Below the pieces are notes generated by a model. It was not told where the DNA came from. It worked only from the letters and a program-made list of their open reading frames with translations, and ran no database searches. From Opisthorchis felineus (taxonomy: Eukaryota; Platyhelminthes; Trematoda; Opisthorchiida; Opisthorchiidae), in assembly GCA_004794785.1 (NCBI GenBank), contig SJOL01008635.1, positions 1,092,131-1,156,130 of the forward strand: DNA of 64,000 bases, read 5' to 3'. The translations under genes and the position numbers were made by a program. Positions 24,589 to 37,521 of the stretch are shown here, one piece after another (positions within the stretch are counted from its first letter, which is position 1; each line of letters starts with the position of its first letter).

Positions 24589-26576
24589 GTAAGTTGTCCA
24601 CTTTATCCGGATTTAAACTCTGTTTAAAAACCCGCAAATTTTCCCACCAATGAGACAACTATCTGGAAACTTCTTTGCCTCCTCCTCATGTCAATGCAGC
24701 TCCTGGGCGGAGCAAATAATGCATCTCCTATTCCACGGATTCACATAATGATAAGGATTAGACCAGGTTGGGTTGCGGCTGAAGGCTAGGACCAAAGAAG
24801 ATTTTTCGAATTATTTCAAGATTTTTTTCAAATGTAGAAATAAAGTTTACATTTACTCTCGGCATCGGAATACAGGGGAGGTGTAACTATGAGTTTAAAA
24901 TGTCTAATGTGACGCAAATTTCGTTGCAACCTACCTCGGTATAACCAGCGTCAGTTTCCTTTTTCTCTTCATCTAGCTAAAGACTCTAATCAAGATACAT
25001 TGAATTCTCACCAGGATGTAAAAATAAATTCAGCAAACACGTTTAAAATTTTCTGAATTGCGCACTAATCCATATCCTAAAATATCTTTAATGGTTGCTA
25101 TATTATGAAGAAGAAGTTCACGGCGAATCTGAAAATTCCGTCAGCTTGAATCAACAACACTTTTACATAGACGTAAAAAACCTTTCAGTATTTCGAAAAA
25201 TGAAAGCTGGAAGATACGGTCTAGAAATATGAAGAGTCAGGAGGACTAAAAGTTTAAATGCAGCCTTCTTCCTATAAGACCACTTAGCCGAAGGCATCCT
25301 GTCCGTGGTGCATCCGGTCTTTTAAGGAAAACGAAGCCAGATAAAGTGTGAATCTTTTCGCCGCAAATGTCTTAAAACAAGTGGTTAGAGATTTTGGCAT
25401 CCAACAGTACCTTTGAGAAACAGTTTTCAGAAGTGCTTTTGTGCTTTGTGTCCACAATTTTGACAATACAGGCTCTAGGATTTCTGATGAATTTGGCCAC
25501 CAGTTCCTAGGGCCGGACTACGAGAAAGCGAACCTGCTTACATATTCTATAGCTTTTATCAGGACAGTTATATATGCTGCCGCCAGATATTTGCAGTTAC
25601 GAGCTTCAGTGCGTGTATATGCGGTAGAGGTGATGTCCAAATTTTGGATCACAGACTGTATATCAGGATTTGGTGGGACGATGAAACCTGAATATTTCTG
25701 AAGATGCGGGGAGATTTGTTTATTTCCATTAGTGATTTCGTCCAGTCAATGTAGCAAATCTATGATACGAAGCCGAAAAGCACGCTACAGCTATTTTCTC
25801 CCCATTCGAAATCATCGACAGTGAGCACGAAAATCAGAGTTCTGAACCCATTACCTTCCTTTCAGTGGTTAGTCACGTAACCTTTGGTCACCAGCGGCTG
25901 ATCGGCAGTGTGAATAGCTCTCACTTAGATAGGACATAGCGCCACTCATCCTTCAAACACGGTAACCACATCATGTCGTGGAGTATAGAAGGGGATCTCA
26001 AGTCACGACTTCTCAGATGGAAGATTCAATCATGTAAAATCTTTTTCCCTCTGAGCTACTTTTGACTGTTGTTGACATGAGCAGATTTGGTGATTTTCAA
26101 CAGAGATTCCGTTCCGCCAGTGAAATACGCACTACTGATGATTCCCAAGAAGAATGAAACAGCTGTACAATACTTCTCGGCTTTTCAGCATAGAAGGACT
26201 TTACTGGCATGATGAAATCTCTTTCGAAAACTTAAGATAACATTTATTATAGATAATGTATGATGATGTGAATGACAGTGGTCAGATATCCAGGCATATC
26301 TTTGTTCATTCTGTCTATTCTAAAGCTTTCACCATAAATCAGTGTACGATCTTTTCCCTCAACTTATGTTCTTTTGCGGTGGAAGAAGCGATCATCTTAT
26401 TCTTAGCTAGTGACACATTTAGGCTTAACTAGATTTTATATGCAAGTAATGATCATGTATATTTGCATACAATTCAAGGTTTTTTACATGGCACACGTGG
26501 CAACTCCAGTGATTTCATGTTATACTCAGAGAGTTTAAAATGTATAAGAAGTTGGCGATTGAACATTTCCCCCCAA
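24589..26576. other. Presumed intron, no gene recognised
   Basis: No supported exon. A weak tRNA-like pair of boxes can be imagined on the minus strand at about 25825-25910 (GGGTTCAGAACTC) but is too degenerate to call. Confidence 0.4.
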
Positions 26577-26664
26577 ACCCAAAAAAAAAACAAAAAAAAA
26601 CAAAAAAAAAAAAATTAAAAAATTAAAAAAACAAAAAAATAAAAACATAAAAAAAAAAACCAAA
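26577..26664 (+). repeat. A-rich tract
   Basis: About 85 bases of A-runs broken by single C or T, such as AAAAAAAAACAAAAA. It may be the degraded poly(A) tail of a retroposed sequence or simple low-complexity expansion; no body of a retroposon was recognised next to it. Confidence 0.9.
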
Positions 26665-26966
26665 ATTTAAAAAACACACTGAAATGAATAGTCCAGCCAA
26701 CACTCCTAGACGTCGCAACTATTTACGTTGGGCAGACGAGCACTTACTTTAGGCCTGTTCAATCCTTAAGTTTTTGTTTTTTTACACAGCCGAAAGGACT
26801 TCTGGATTGAGCTAACTCAAGTAAATATAATCGGACAATGTGGCGCCTACTAAAAAGGCGACAGATTTGCCCGTACAACTTTTCATTTAAAAGCGTCAGT
26901 GCTATCCGCCGTCATATGATTAAAACACCCGGGTTTACAGGAATATAGGGTGATACAAATATGTGG

Positions 26967-27012
26967 ACATATATATATATATATACATCCATATATATAT
27001 ATATATATATAT
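26967..27012 (+). repeat. TA microsatellite abutting a splice acceptor
   Basis: Two runs of alternating T and A separated by a short CATCC interruption end only about seven bases before the AG that opens the exon at 27020, so the repeat occupies the place where branch point and pyrimidine tract should be. Confidence 0.95.
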
Positions 27013-27019
27013 GTTTTAG

Positions 27020-27112
27020 GAACCCCCACAATACGCCTACCATTCACCCGTTCTGGAGGATGAACAAGATTTTCAAGACTTGATGATGGAGATCGGTAAA
27101 CCCAGACGCAAG
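27020..27112 (+). CDS. Candidate exon of the LIM-domain gene (31 codons)
   Basis: Thirty-one open codons run from an AG (ATGTTTTAG) to a consensus GTGAGT donor. The peptide starts EPPQYAYHSPVLEDEQ, then a hydrophobic/acidic segment DFQDLMMEIG, and ends basic (KPRRK). Length 93 nt, phase 0 at both ends. The acidic-amphipathic then basic pattern suggests a short linear motif region in a disordered tail; no domain is recognised. The acceptor is unusual because a TA microsatellite lies directly upstream. Confidence 0.55.
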
Positions 27113-27754
27113 GTGAGTCAGCCGTTCAATCCTTATTTAATCTGTTTTCACATATGCATACGAGTGAACCTCGGAATTTGTAGTGTTAAAGAGGAGTGAA
27201 CGCGTATTTTTAGATGTTTTACTTCTACCAGGATAACTCAAGTTGAGCAATTTTCAAACTGTTGGATTGACCTGTTGGATTTAAGTACGCTTGCTTAACG
27301 AAGCAATTTTATGATGATTGCAGGACAAGTTTTCTACTAAAAAACAACGGTTTTTCGCACAGAATTGAGCTTTATAAGCGCCCATTATAGCATCGATCAC
27401 ACATCACACATCACTGGTCAATGGGTTATGCTCTCAAACGCATCGCAACATAGCTACAACTGACATGTCTCTGCTTACAAAATGTGAACGGGAGTAGTTG
27501 CTAACGCCATTTTTGTGCCATTTCAAGATTACTTTTATGCCACAAATCGAAGCATTTCATGTTAATTCATTTTCATGAGTATTGTTCTACAGTAACCCAA
27601 AAAGCACAAGGATATGAGTATAATACTCTTCGTAGTGGGTGGATTAGCTCGACTGCTTTTTAACATTAGGGACCCTTCCTATAAATTGTTATCTCTATTG
27701 CAGTTACAGCACTCCTTATCGTGTCACATTCACCCCCTCATTTATCCTGCACAG

Positions 27755-27847
27755 GACGTTCAGGTATCAGCTTGCGTCAAAAATGACAGGAGCAATCTCA
27801 TTGTTGCTACAAATCCCACTATTTCAATCTCTCGGGAGCACAGCCAT
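27755..27847 (+). CDS. Candidate exon of the LIM-domain gene (31 codons)
   Basis: Acceptor CATTTATCCTGCACAG is followed by 31 open codons (start DVQVSACVKNDRSNLIV) and a GTTAGT donor. The 93-nt length equals that of the exons at 27020 and 30976, and both ends are phase 0. Ser/Thr-rich, no domain recognised. The donor deviates from consensus at one position. Confidence 0.45.
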
Positions 27848-29162
27848 GTTAGTTTTTCCCTGATTTGATTTTTGACTGCCGAATAAATGCAGCCGTTTTA
27901 GGTGATTTTGCGCATAAACGTATTTGTACCTACTACTCTGGTATCTACTTTTGTACCTACCACTTTGGTAAAGAATGCTTGCATGGAAATTTTAGGCATG
28001 TGACCAAAGACACAGGGTAATGTTTAAAAACTCGCTATCCTTTTGGTAGTAGTTTCTGTAAAAAAAACAAGGGAAGAGACATCCCAAAATCCTTCCAATG
28101 TTTTGAGTTTACTCAACCAAGCAACCCGCAACTGAACCGTAGGCAGCTGTCCATGTGTGCAGTCAAAATAATAGACAGTGACTTGCCTACCCAACACTTC
28201 CGATGCACTCCCTCCCTTTATCGAAGGATTTGTTACCAGTCCGAAGCTACCACCAAGGGGGAATGAGGATTCGCCAAAATAAGCTGCTAGTCACCAAAAT
28301 CTATTTCACCACGATGGAACAAACCACTCTAATTTTGGACCTAAATCAGAGTAACTGTGTCAAGGGATATACACCGTCTTCTTTGGTGTGACCTGAGGCG
28401 CGAATTCACTCGAGTCCTCACTGTTCCTAATGATCGGCACTCTTATTGTCAAATAAACCGTTTGGTCTTTTTCTGTAGGCCTGGTTAATCTGACTCCCAA
28501 CCGTAAAGATCGCCATGCTTCCTTTCTCTCTTTCTCCTTTCCCTTTCTCTCTTTGACACTATCCAATGTTCTGGTTTGTCCTTCCCAAATTAACTGTGGC
28601 TTGTCCCCACTTCGCGGTATAAGTTGCCGGTTAAGTGTGATGGAGCATGTTCAGTCAGATTTTTCATCGTAGTCTAAAGGAAGAGTAGTACATCAAATTT
28701 TGGTGTACTACAATTTTTGATTACTTTGCGTAAGCAAGAAATATAGTGGTAAATGCGACGTTGCTTGCACCAGAATAACTTCACCAGCCATTCAATACTT
28801 TTTTGGAACCATCGAAAATGACAACGGTTGAGATGATGCAGTTTCGTATGATGATGCATGTCACTGTCATGAATATTTACTATTATAAACTGTAAATTAT
28901 CTAAATTCAGGATCTGCAAATTACCTCTAAAAAGTCCCACTTTTCATGATCAAACAACTGGTTAGTCAGGAGGTGCATATAACTCTGATAAATTCTGGCG
29001 ATAACACGAAACTGAATAAGCTTTCGGATGAGCGTGCGCTTAAATTAGACCGAAATTTGTCGTTTATGGAACACACCAGGCCGCAGTTTATGCAGTGAAC
29101 AGAATGCGAGCAAACTCTCCTCATCAGTAGACTCAACAGTGGTGAATCGAATTTTATTTTAG

Positions 29163-29207
29163 ACTCAGTGTGCTGATGCCACCAAACAGCGACCTTATTC
29201 CGGCGAT
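29163..29207 (+). CDS. Candidate 15-codon exon of the LIM-domain gene
   Basis: A strong T-rich acceptor (GAATTTTATTTTAG) precedes TQCADATKQRPYSGD and a GTAAGC donor. Length 45 nt, phase 0 to 0, in series with its neighbours. Too short for any domain call. Confidence 0.4.
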
Positions 29208-30469
29208 GTAAGCAGTATGCACTACTTTACGGCCGTTGTGAAACATAATGGATATTACTAATTTCCTGATGTAAAAGCTGGGAGTGCTTTCTCTGTTCTG
29301 CTGCGCGCTTTATCTGCAGAATAGCCGACTAAGTTTTCCTGTCAACAGCATCACACCTCACAATTTGGTCACCACCACAAACCCAGCAGACCATGTTTCA
29401 TTCATTTTGTTCATATTTCCATGTGCTTAACACATGGGCTACGGTCTGGTGATAAGGGTCTTCAGGTTTCGTTTCGCAGCTGTGTAGGTATCCCTGACAC
29501 AGGTGTGTATTCTAGAAGCATCCATCTTTCTTCTCGTATTAAATACAATAAAACCCTATTTTTGAAGCAACAGCTTTAAAAAAATGCCTTGCAGTACCCA
29601 GTTATTTAGCCACGAAATTCACTGCAAACCTTGGTGTCAAAGTGTCCTTTGTTAATTCGATTCCGTGTAAACAGACAACTCTGCAGGTTCGAAAGTCTAT
29701 GTTGTACCCGGCCGTACAACTCTCCAACTCTATAGCGGCCTCAGAAGTTTCAAGAGATTGGATGCATGGACACACTATATGGGACAGAATATCCTACTGG
29801 AAAGCCATATGGTCGTAATGGAGATGAAGTCATCAAACCGAGACCTATTTGACGGATGGAAGCTTGGTGCTTTGTCTAGTATTTCCACTTAATCTTGTTG
29901 TGGAGATGGCGCATGGCAGCTAATGACCCATCCACAGGTCGTGCAACCAGCTCAGACACGGTGGAGTTCCAGGTCTCAACCAACGGAATGGATATTCTAC
30001 ATGAATGAACTGTGGATTTCAGTATCGAGACCTGCTATGCACACTCTCCTATCTGCAGGACCAACAACGGCCGTTTGTTTTCCGTAGAGTGCGACCAAGC
30101 TCCAGCACCAGTAATTAAGTCACATAAGAGACAAGACTTCGTTTATGCATTTTTTATTAGCTGACGAATCCGTGACAGAAGAATGCACACTTAAAGAGTA
30201 CGGTGCACATAACAAATAGCCATCAGAGAGCATCAGTAAGACTATCTGGCCCAAAACCACAAACTTAATCTTGCGAGCAACTTGCCAGACTTAAATTACT
30301 CCCTGGAAGAATTTTCCACAGCCGCAGTTTTCCTGAAAGGTTTAGAGTGCATGAGTTTGGCCTGACGAACTACGCTAACCAGGATCATTCAGACAATCTT
30401 TTTGAACCGACGAATCAATCTTAGGGTGCCTGTTAATCGGACAAGTGCTCCGTTTTATCCAATATCAAG

Positions 30470-30553
30470 ATTCGCAATCGACGTGTTCCTCACCGGAAGG
30501 ATATACCCCTTTGGGTTGCCTGTTCAGAAAGTCCAGATGAAGCAAAAATGCAG
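30470..30553 (+). CDS. Candidate exon of the LIM-domain gene (28 codons)
   Basis: Between acceptor TTTTATCCAATATCAAG and donor GTATGA lie 28 open codons, phase 0 at both ends (84 nt). The peptide begins IRNRRVPHRKDIPLWVAC and ends acidic (SPDEAKMQ). It is basic at the start, unlike the acidic neighbours. No domain is recognised. Confidence 0.45.
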
Positions 30554-30975
30554 GTATGAGACTTCTAACATTCAGTGCGTATCACCGAAGAAAAATCAAA
30601 TTTTCGTTCCTCGTGAGTCTCCATTATATGGGGTGTCACCTTGAAAAACAGCCTCCAGAATACAAGCAGGAGCATACTCTAGGATGATCGCAAGCGCTCC
30701 AACCTAACTTTAGTCAGCTACTAGAAAGTCCAACAAGTTTGTTTCCTTTTCTCACTAAGATTTTGAGGCTACCTACTTGCCAATAGAAAAGACGGTAGGT
30801 ACACAGAACTTCAAAACCTTGAGCAGAGGGATATTATTTTTGTAATTCTCATCTCTGCTGGACGTAGTTACACGCTCATATTGGGTTTTTGTTCTTCCTG
30901 TGGGGAGAAATATCTCTTTGAAAGTATATTTTGGCTATATTTTTTCTGACAAAATATTGCTCCCTTGTCTTGCAG

Positions 30976-31068
30976 GAAAACGCTCTCCTAGGCGAAGATT
31001 CTGATACCGCGGAAAATTCAGTTTCCGAGCATCACATAACTGTATCAATTGAACGCTCATGTGCAGAG
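30976..31068 (+). CDS. Candidate exon of the LIM-domain gene (31 codons)
   Basis: An excellent acceptor (CTCCCTTGTCTTGCAG) opens 31 codons starting ENALLGEDSDTAENSV, followed by donor GTAGGC. Length 93 nt, phase 0 to 0. Acidic and Ser/Thr-rich, typical of a disordered region with possible phosphorylation sites. It lies about 420 bases after the exon at 30470 and joins it in frame. Confidence 0.5.
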
Positions 31069-31176
31069 GTAGGCATTCTCGTAATAACAGTGCCGTACTA
31101 AAGATTTCGTCTGGCTTGTTTCCGGATGGAATTGCCTTTGGGGACAGGGCCTTACAACTTTCACGTAGTGGTACTT

Positions 31177-31635
31177 CTAATGGCAATCCAAAAGGACTAG
31201 AATAAGTTTGTAAGCAACATCAGACGATGCATATAAACAAGGAGTTTGTGGCTGCCAGGCTGACCTGTGAAGACAGTGACAAGATGCGGTTTTACGAAAC
31301 AATATTAGGAGAGTGTGGCGCTCGTTTACACCAGATAATAAAACTTCGTATTCCACCACCGGTGCTCCAGTGCAGCTCCCGCAGTTCACCATGAGGACCC
31401 ATACCTGTAGACCAGTCCAAGCTCTTATAAATCCCAGTTCGGTTAGAAGTATGAACATCATAACATGGCCAACCCATGAGGTACACTTGGACGAACAGTT
31501 TTCATTTTGCTTGATTACCCCGGATATGTATTTTGCTCGCCATGTTGGTAATTTAAATACTTCAGTCCAGTCGTGTAGGCTACTTTTGCTGCAATTGTCG
31601 CAATCAACTTTCCATTTCGGCTCGATAGAAGGCAC
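31177..31635 (-). other. Unassigned 152-codon open frame, open on both strands
   Basis: After the R2 and plus-strand 9.9-kb frames, this is among the longest uninterrupted frames in the window. It has no recognisable domain, and the opposite strand is also open over 31313-31645. No splice sites, repeats or poly(A) support either strand. It may be an old repeat fragment or chance. Confidence 0.2.
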
Positions 31636-31899
31636 TTTAACTTAACCATTAGAACCGGAAAATTATACTGTAAATTGTTGGGGCTCTCTGCCTTTGATCT
31701 AAATGGGCGAGTCGTTATATTCATTTTGGATGTTAACTGCCCATTTTAGACTGCTACTCATTTTATTATCCAAAAAGCGAGCTGTTGTAATCGGTGTAAA
31801 ACTAAGTCACTTCGGTTTCTGTTACAAACGTTCCAGCCGTGATTTCGGGAATTTTCTATCATACTTTGTCTCCCAAAGGCATTGCACTAGCTTATACTA

Positions 31900-33570
31900 A
31901 CGGGCAAAAGCACGTGGTATAGCTAGCAGTCGATAAAAAGTGCTCCATCCTGAGAAAGTGCCCATTATGTTTGATGGGTTTCATTGTTCAAGTTGATTTC
32001 GACGTGAAGTTTAAAGGCTGATGGCTTCAGTATCCACTGACGGTTGTTCAGGTGTCTGTTGATCTGTTCGTGGGGCTAGCTAACCGAATTGCAAGCGTTC
32101 CGTCACCATGCACGAGTCGCCATCAGTGCACGGTTAAGTGAGTAATACCTGTAGCCGCGCTTCCCCTTTTATAGACTAACAAATACCTTTAAACTCTAGC
32201 TTGTGTAAGTGTTCATAAGTCATCTTAGTTGTAGCCAAATTAGCTCGTTCGCGATGTGTGTTGTGTCCTGCTCTTCCTTTCTCGCTTCTGACTAATCGGT
32301 TAAATACCATCCTTGTTGTTCATTCTTTCCTTGTCCGATTGGCCCTCTTGGGATTTTCGTTGCGTAGTGGCCTCACTTGTTGTTCGACTGGTTTCCTTGT
32401 TGTTTAGGTGTTTGCCTTCCGGTTTTAGTAGCTTTCTGGTGTCATTATGGTTGGTCCGTTCTAAATTTGCGGCCCATTTTTTTTAGCTGGGATGAGTGAC
32501 TTGAATAGTTTCTCTCTGCAGAGTTTTCAATAATTTAACCCTTTCGGTTCTCGTAATTGCTGACTCATTTTGGGATTTGCACACTTCATTCCAGTTTGGC
32601 CTTTAGAATTAAACACTTTGCTCTAGCTTAGTGTGTTTTTGTGAGCTGTCGTGGCGCTCAGATCTTGGTGGGATTCTGGGGTTTCTGTCTTCAAACTTTG
32701 TAGATAATGATGCACTCGCCTTTCCTCTGTTCGCTGAGCACCAGACATCCATCAATTATCGTTCTTTCTTTCGTTTTTGCTCGACGTTCGCTTACATACG
32801 GTAGTGATTCATCGTGTCTACTAGTGCAAAGCTCGTGTTCACTGGCTTTATTTGATAGCTCCCTCCTAATTTGTCCTAGTTAGTGCTGGTGGCAATTGTT
32901 AACCCGGATTTTTTAAATTGTATTAGTATCCTCTACTTTATTAGGTATTTTCTTTGATTTCGATAATGTTTTCCGTAATGGATTTGTAGGTCCCTGAGCC
33001 ACTTCTACATCATACTGCCTTAGCTTCCCTGCAGCCATTTCACAAGAGTTTATGATGTGTAGCGGTGCTATCCTTTTTCGTTGTCCTCAGGTTGTCGAGT
33101 TAATTGAGTTACAACTTTCCTCAGAGATTCCCAAATGAGATGCATCAAAAAACCTCTCTCATGGAAGACTTAATATAATCTTCTCCCTCTTGGTCTTCCA
33201 TTATGTTACGGTGTGTTTCAAATAGCCTGAGAAGTGCTTAAAAAGAAGCTCTATTTGTGATGTTTCAGAATTTGACGCATGCGCGTTGCCTCCCTGCAGA
33301 ACCCGTTTGCACTCGTTCACTTGGCATTCTACTGGCAGGGATATCTGCTCTCATAAACGTAGAAAATAACAAAATTATCATTCACGCAACGGATCGACCT
33401 CGAAATAGCTCACTGATTAAGGAGCACATTTACTGATCAGATCGTCCGTGGTCTTAATTTAGCACTTGAATCTCTGCTGATCCTGTCTGGCTTTTGGCAA
33501 ACTAGCAGTCTCCGGCAAACATGACAGTCGTATACCAAAAGGGTGTCACAAGTGAAAGATTATCGCTCAT
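31900..33570. other. Frame-poor T/G-skewed stretch
   Basis: No open frame of 60 codons on either strand, and the plus strand is visibly T- and G-rich between about 32.1 and 33.1 kb. Presumed intron or a noncoding repeat; no RNA gene recognised. Confidence 0.4.
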
Positions 33571-35996
33571 TTGAAGAACGAATCCATAATCTTGGATTGG
33601 AATCTGATAGTGCTACCCTCTTCAGTTCTTACGTCAGAATCTCAGCGATCCCTTTGGTGCTGCCATCAGCTGTTCTTAGTATGGCCGTTGACTTCAAAGT
33701 GCAATCAAGAAAGGGATGAACATTTCAGAAAAGTCTTCATGACTTCGAGGTTTGCTGCGAAGTGCACGACTATTCAAGGGTTCAGCGACTGTTATCTTGA
33801 TGGAACGGAGATCCGCAGACGTGAATAATGAGGTTCTGCCACATGGGACGGTTTTATTCTATTCCATTCTATTCACATGCCTCTCAGTTTACCCAGAAAA
33901 TGTTTACGGAAACCAGATTTTCTCAAACTGCATGAGCGGCCTAACGGATATGAAGGCATACTAACACAGGCAATCACTGTCAATCGTGCGTCATCACCAT
34001 GCGGACATCCATTTGGAAACTCAAAAAAGTAGCAATGTTCTGTTAGTGTCGTTTCTTCGATATCGGACAGAGAAACTACAACCAAGAGAGTGCGTAATAC
34101 ACAGAGATCTCTCGAAAAAAGGTTTCAACGAAGGCGAGTAGTAAATTAAGGTGTTATCCACCTTCTTATGAGGGTCAGACTGACGGCCTAGCGTCCAGGC
34201 TTATGTTGTTGGTTTCTAATCTGTCGCCTTGTGTCATCATTTCTGTCGCAGTTGGTGCTGGGATGCTTGGATATAAGATGCCGGGATATATTGGTCCAGT
34301 CACTTTATCTCTGTTCGTGTCTTCTGATATGTGTCTGCGTTTGATGTTTCAAATAGCAATGATGCTAAAATCTCATTGCCTGTCTATTAGTTTTGCCTAG
34401 GAAACTTCATCAACGAACTCTGTTACTTTCGCTGTTTTTAAAAGATTAAAATAGTTTTCTTCATTTGGTATTCTTCTTTCTTTCGGTCTGCGAGAGGCAC
34501 GTACACTTTATAACACATTATTAGCAAAGTGCTTTTGCCTCACTGTAAAGTCACTTGCTCCTTGTTATCCTGAAGAAACTCGCTCAAGTTAGTGACGACG
34601 TGTATTGTAACCGAACAGGTTGTTCTCCAGTGGGAATATTAACTACAGTAGGCAGGAGGGTTATGGAGGAAATGTTTCATTCACTAAAACGTTTTTGTGA
34701 ATCATATTTTTAAGAAATGCTACCTAAACCCTGTTAAAAACATCCAACGTCCGAAAACATCTTTAATCCCCAGCGTGGAAAGCCGTACTCTGATTTTATG
34801 CAGAATTCCTTTACCTAATGTCACATTAGATAGGTAACGCCATTAACAGTGCTGCTTTTATATCCTGTGACACAGGTTGCCTCCTCATGACTTGGGAGGA
34901 GGGATCGCTCGACCGTCTCGCCTAAGTCAGCGCATCAGAACATTGTTTCAATAGGGATTAAGGATAGATTACGGCCGAAAGCTGGTAGAAAAGCCGCGCA
35001 GTTTTAACTGCAGATTTCCGACCTCTCTGCTTTTCGCGTAGTGTCTGAATGACTCCTCTGTTTGGGTTTGCCTTATTTAGTCTTCCAAATATAGGTCTAG
35101 GTTAATAATACTACTACCAACACGTCCTTTCGAGTGACTGTTGTGTACGCTTGGGATCAAGAACAGTTCGTATTTTTGGATAACTGGCTTTGGTCACTAG
35201 GCGAATGTAAAGCTATGGTCATCTAGAGCTTTTATTTTTTCCTTATACTGGTAGAATGCTGTCTGGTTCAGTATGGATGCTTTTTCTTGGGATAGTAAAT
35301 ACCTAGCGAGAAGAAATTTTGCATTCAGTGAGGCATTGTCCCTTACAACATGTTCCTAATCACAATTACGTATTGCAAACGTTGATGCTGAAAAGCCTAA
35401 AAGCATTGTAGAGTAGTATTCTGCTTAGCTGAGATAATCAGCTCTGTGAATCTCAAGAAATTCCGGAGAGTTTTGAACTCGCAAACTCCTGGCCAGCAGC
35501 TGAAGACTGAAACGTTCAATCACAAGGGGTGTATCACAAATGTGAGTAAATCATACTTAGACAATATATTACAACGCTCATCCGTCAATCATGAAATTCA
35601 CATTACCTGTTTACGTGTTGACTAGCTTTCGATCGGCGAATTCTCAGATCGCTGGCTCAAGTAACCTGTGAAATACTCCTTCCGAGCTACTTATACTTTG
35701 CTGTGGGTGACAGAGGACTAGTAAATTTCAAATCAAATACTGTGTGCATTTCAACCACGTTACACGGAGCGATAGCTCTTCTTGTAACCATGGTTTGATT
35801 ATGGATCTCCTTTGGAGATGCATGGAAAACCTTGATAACCGTAAAACGACCTCAGTACTTCTGAGGGGTTTCTTCCGAATTTCTTCTACAATTTGCTTAG
35901 GAAATGGGGAACGGCCGACAGTGAAATAGCACATTGTTCTAGAACTCTCCACATTGAAAACTTACCTTGCTTTACATTACGGTAGCTTTCTCCCAG

Positions 35997-36098
35997 GCAA
36001 AAATGAGTCCGCCCGAAGAATGTCCCCGATCCCTGCTGCCTATGTCTATTTATGAACAGATAAATTTATCCCAACTTCAGCGAATTCCGCCTAAATAA
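35997..36098 (+). CDS. Possible alternative terminal exon
   Basis: A good acceptor (GTAGCTTTCTCCCAG) is followed by 33 open codons, AKMSPPEECPRSLLPMS then YEQINLSQLQRIPPK, and a TAA stop at 36096-36098. No internal donor fits. If used after the phase-0 exons upstream it would end the protein before the LIM domains, giving a short isoform. The coding look is reasonable but there is no independent support and no obvious polyadenylation signal close by. Confidence 0.25.
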   Translation, partial: AKMSPPEECPRSLLPMSIYEQINLSQLQRIPPK

Positions 36099-36160
36099 GT
36101 TCATTTATGCTTGGCAAAAGGATACTTAGCTGTAATTTAATCAACTGCATCAAAATAATG

Positions 36161-36481
36161 TCACAGAAATCTTGAGCAGTGTAAGCATATGGCTTCCGAT
36201 TCACCAGTATCAGAATCAGTCAACGAAGCGAATTTAGCTGACAAGGGGTCGTGCTCCAGCCTAACGAACTGACATGGTTGTACGGTGGTAAAAATGCGTG
36301 TTTTTCGATGGTGCTGCTGTCGATATTGGTGATGATGATGACTGTGTATAAGGATGAATTTCTTACCCTTTCTTACCACCGGGGCTCGTTGGTTGCTCCA
36401 CTGATAGGCTTCACTATGAGTGAAGTTGGTGAATGCGGGCGACAGAAACACTTGACCAAGGATGGGAGGTGAATCCTCCAA
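36161..36481 (-). other. Unassigned 106-codon minus-strand frame
   Basis: Open for 106 codons, with a His-rich run followed by a protein-like acidic segment (KFASLTDSDTGESEAI). No domain, splice partner or homologue is recognised. Listed because its composition is less random than the other short frames. Confidence 0.15.
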
Positions 36482-37521
36482 ACGACAGCTTTATGGGGAA
36501 AAGTGATATGAATCTCACACTTACTAAAAAATGGTTTTCCTGTACTGCCAAAAAACTCGAATGAAACTCCATAGGCAAATTTACTTTTATCATCTCAGTC
36601 ACATTTTCGCATTATATCTCTTAGGTAAATGTTGTTTCGACAAAACAAAACACGGGATTTCTCAAAACATAATAGCGGCCTCAGTCGCAAATTTAAGACT
36701 TCATTCAAAGCACTGAAAATAGTTTATTCTGTACTTCGTGAAAGACTGAAATGTGCCTTGTGCAAGAATCCGTTAGATTCACCTCGTATATGTTCATGCA
36801 TTTGTAAGAAGGACGATTTCTGGCTTGCAGTGATGCTTTTCCCTTGGTACAGCCAAAATCCTTGCATAGAAACGAAATCCAAAATATGACCAGCCAGGTT
36901 ATTGGTAGATATCCTTATTCTGGTGTTCGAGAACACGTAAACTCTTACCGTGTTTCCGTAATCTCATTGCACTCTATGGATGGCTGGTCCTTGCCCCCTA
37001 GTCTCACTGCAAGTGCTTCAACAAATCTGGAAGTCTCATTTCCTATCCGGACTGTGTCGCAAGTAGCTGGATGAGATAGTGGGTAATATTGTTAACTCTA
37101 CCACCTTGGTGGTAAACAACTATCAGAAAGTAGCTTATGCCGACTTACTTGACACACGCTAGCCCGACATTATTACCAGTCATAAAATTGAGCAAAGTTT
37201 TCTGTTTTCAAAGACGTATCCACATGTCGGACACCTATCTATGCCAGCATTGTCACAAGGATTTTAGAACCGTGCGAGCACAGTTAGAAGCGATTCAATG
37301 GAACAATGGAGAACAAAGAGTTTGTTGGATTTGACAAGGAACAAATCTTATGATAGAAGCCTAAGGCGACATATCTACATGTGCGACGTAAACAGATTTT
37401 TATGTCATACGCTCTCAAGCAAATTCACAAAGTAGCAAACCGAGGAGCAACGTGAGATATCCGGTTTGCTAGTTGGCTGAAGCATTTTGACCCCATGACC
37501 TAACATGCCCACCTTTTTCAG

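Noticed and set aside
35500..35541. A 14-codon phase-0 segment ending at GTGAGT
   Set aside because: The acceptor sits in a degenerate tRNA-like stretch (minus strand, GAGTTCAAAACTC) and has a poor pyrimidine tract.
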